Shown one piece after another: positions 63,361-64,000 of a DNA stretch of 64,000 bases. The translations under genes were made by a program, and so were the position numbers. Below the pieces are notes generated by a model. It had not been told where the DNA came from and ran no database searches. It worked only from the letters and a program-made list of their open reading frames with translations. This DNA comes from Gigaspora rosea (lineage: Eukaryota > Glomeromycota > Glomeromycetes > Diversisporales > Gigasporaceae), in the NCBI GenBank assembly GCA_003550325.1, contig QKWP01000047.1:182999-246998 (forward strand), given 5' to 3'. Position 1 is the first letter of the stretch. Each line of letters opens with the position of its first letter.

Positions 63361-64000
63361 CATTTTTTTTTTTTTTTTTTTAACCCTAGTCACAATGTGC
63401 TAGGGGCGCTGAGTGGCGCTCTTTTATTAAGGTCCAAGTTAATTGACGGGGCCTCCTTAACCGGGTCCCCTACATTTTTTGTATACCACATATTATACTT
63501 TTTTTTTTTTTTTTTTTTACAGTATTGATCCTAATTCTAGATATCCCAACCGGGATTACTATTTTTTATTTTCTACCGTGGCTAACCGGTACTAAGCCTC
63601 CAATTGTCATTTATTTTCCTTATTGCACCCAACCGGGTACATAGCGGTGTCTTTTCGACTCCTGGCCCGTTTCGTTTCTTCCTGAACTTTTTCGTCTCCG
63701 GGACGATGGCAGAATTCAAATTCCGTCCCGTTAGGGCAGACTACTCCATGTTCCCTCCAATTCGTCCTGGTCCGGGAGTATCCAATTTCAACCGGAATTT
63801 CACCGGAAGTATCCAAATTAAGCACGTACACCTGCAACTTGTGGCTGTGTCGCTAACCATGGTCCCTGCATCCTAGTTCAGCCCGTCCTTCTCGTGATCT
63901 TGAGTAGAATTATGTTCCCATTGGGGCTCGAACCGGCGACCTTGCGCTTAGACGACTAACAACCCGGGAGCGCAACCACTACGCTATCGACCCACGGGTC
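63361..64000 (-). mobile_element. tRNA-derived SINE, copy 4, cut by the window edge
   Basis: Minus strand. The head GACCCGTGGGTCGATAGCGT lies at the window edge, with A box TAGCGTAGTGG (63976-63986) and a perfect B box GGTTCGAGCC (63925-63934). The body includes GGGCTGAACTAGGATGCAGG and CCGGTGAAATTCCGGTTGAA, as in copy 3. The tail is TTAATAAAAGAGCGCCACTC, then a CCCTAG/CTAGGG stem with a 10-base loop, then GGGTTAAAAAA (63361-63435). Open frames within 63328-63876 are by-products. It is the best-preserved SINE head in the window. Confidence 0.85.
63925..63986 (-). promoter_or_regulatory. Internal RNA polymerase III promoter of SINE copy 4
   Basis: A box TAGCGTAGTGG (63976-63986) and B box GGTTCGAGCC (63925-63934) on the minus strand, about 41 bp apart, both matching the tRNA-gene consensus. 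Confidence 0.75.

Noticed and set aside
63328-63876. Several open frames on both strands near the right edge
   Set aside because: They overlap SINE copy 4; the SINE structure explains the sequence.

Overview
The window is a very AT-rich, repeat-dense eukaryotic sequence, and almost everything recognisable in it is mobile DNA. It has short GT-AG introns, non-LTR retrotransposons, tRNA-derived SINEs, hAT, Mutator-like and TTAA-targeting DNA transposons, many MITEs, Sel1-like repeat remnants and an NLR-type leucine-rich-repeat fragment. This mix fits an arbuscular mycorrhizal fungus (Glomeromycotina, Rhizophagus-like). That is inferred from family content; no rRNA or housekeeping gene is present to prove it. 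No host gene is clearly intact. The only long intact coding pair is a two-ORF LINE (LINE A, 41485-46907, minus strand).

Layout. 0-5.5 kb: a long AT-rich foldback, a TA-flanked MITE, low-complexity tracts and a decayed KDZ/Plavaka-like transposase. 5.5-7.9 kb: a Mutator-like non-autonomous element with a 9-bp target-site duplication (TSD). 8.2-9.2 kb: a tRNA-derived SINE. 10.1-12.6 kb: a broken Q/P-rich repeat gene and a ~195-bp tandem repeat. 13.0-16.0 kb: an element with TTAA-flanked inverted ends. 16.4-17.7 kb: a hAT element with a perfect 8-bp TSD. 17.7-23.5 kb: full-length but decayed LINE B with a 17-bp TSD. 24.4-34.65 kb: LINE C, split in its reverse-transcriptase domain by a 6.2-kb TTAA transposon (27580-33816) that carries its own multi-exon DDE transposase gene.

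34.65-51.4 kb is a five-level nest. LINE D (minus) is interrupted by an autonomous-type hAT-1 (34830-50890). The hAT-1 transposase gene is cut by hAT-4 (38372-48881). hAT-4 contains hAT-2 (38638-47274), and hAT-2 contains hAT-3 with a captured LRR fragment (38796-39850) and the intact LINE A. Most levels are supported by matching TSDs and by reading frames that close when the insert is removed in silico.

52.6-64 kb: a third hAT transposase gene (minus) with LINE F (53597-59090) in one intron, a second copy of the 5.5-kb Mutator-like family in another intron, and LINE E inserted in an exon. LINE F itself carries two MITEs and a SINE. A further SINE runs off the right edge.

LINEs and SINEs here end in a similar 3' tail (TTAATAAA, then a GCCA-like box, then a short stem-loop, then oligo-A). 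This suggests the SINEs are mobilised by the LINE machinery of this family. The relative order of insertion can be read directly from the nesting.
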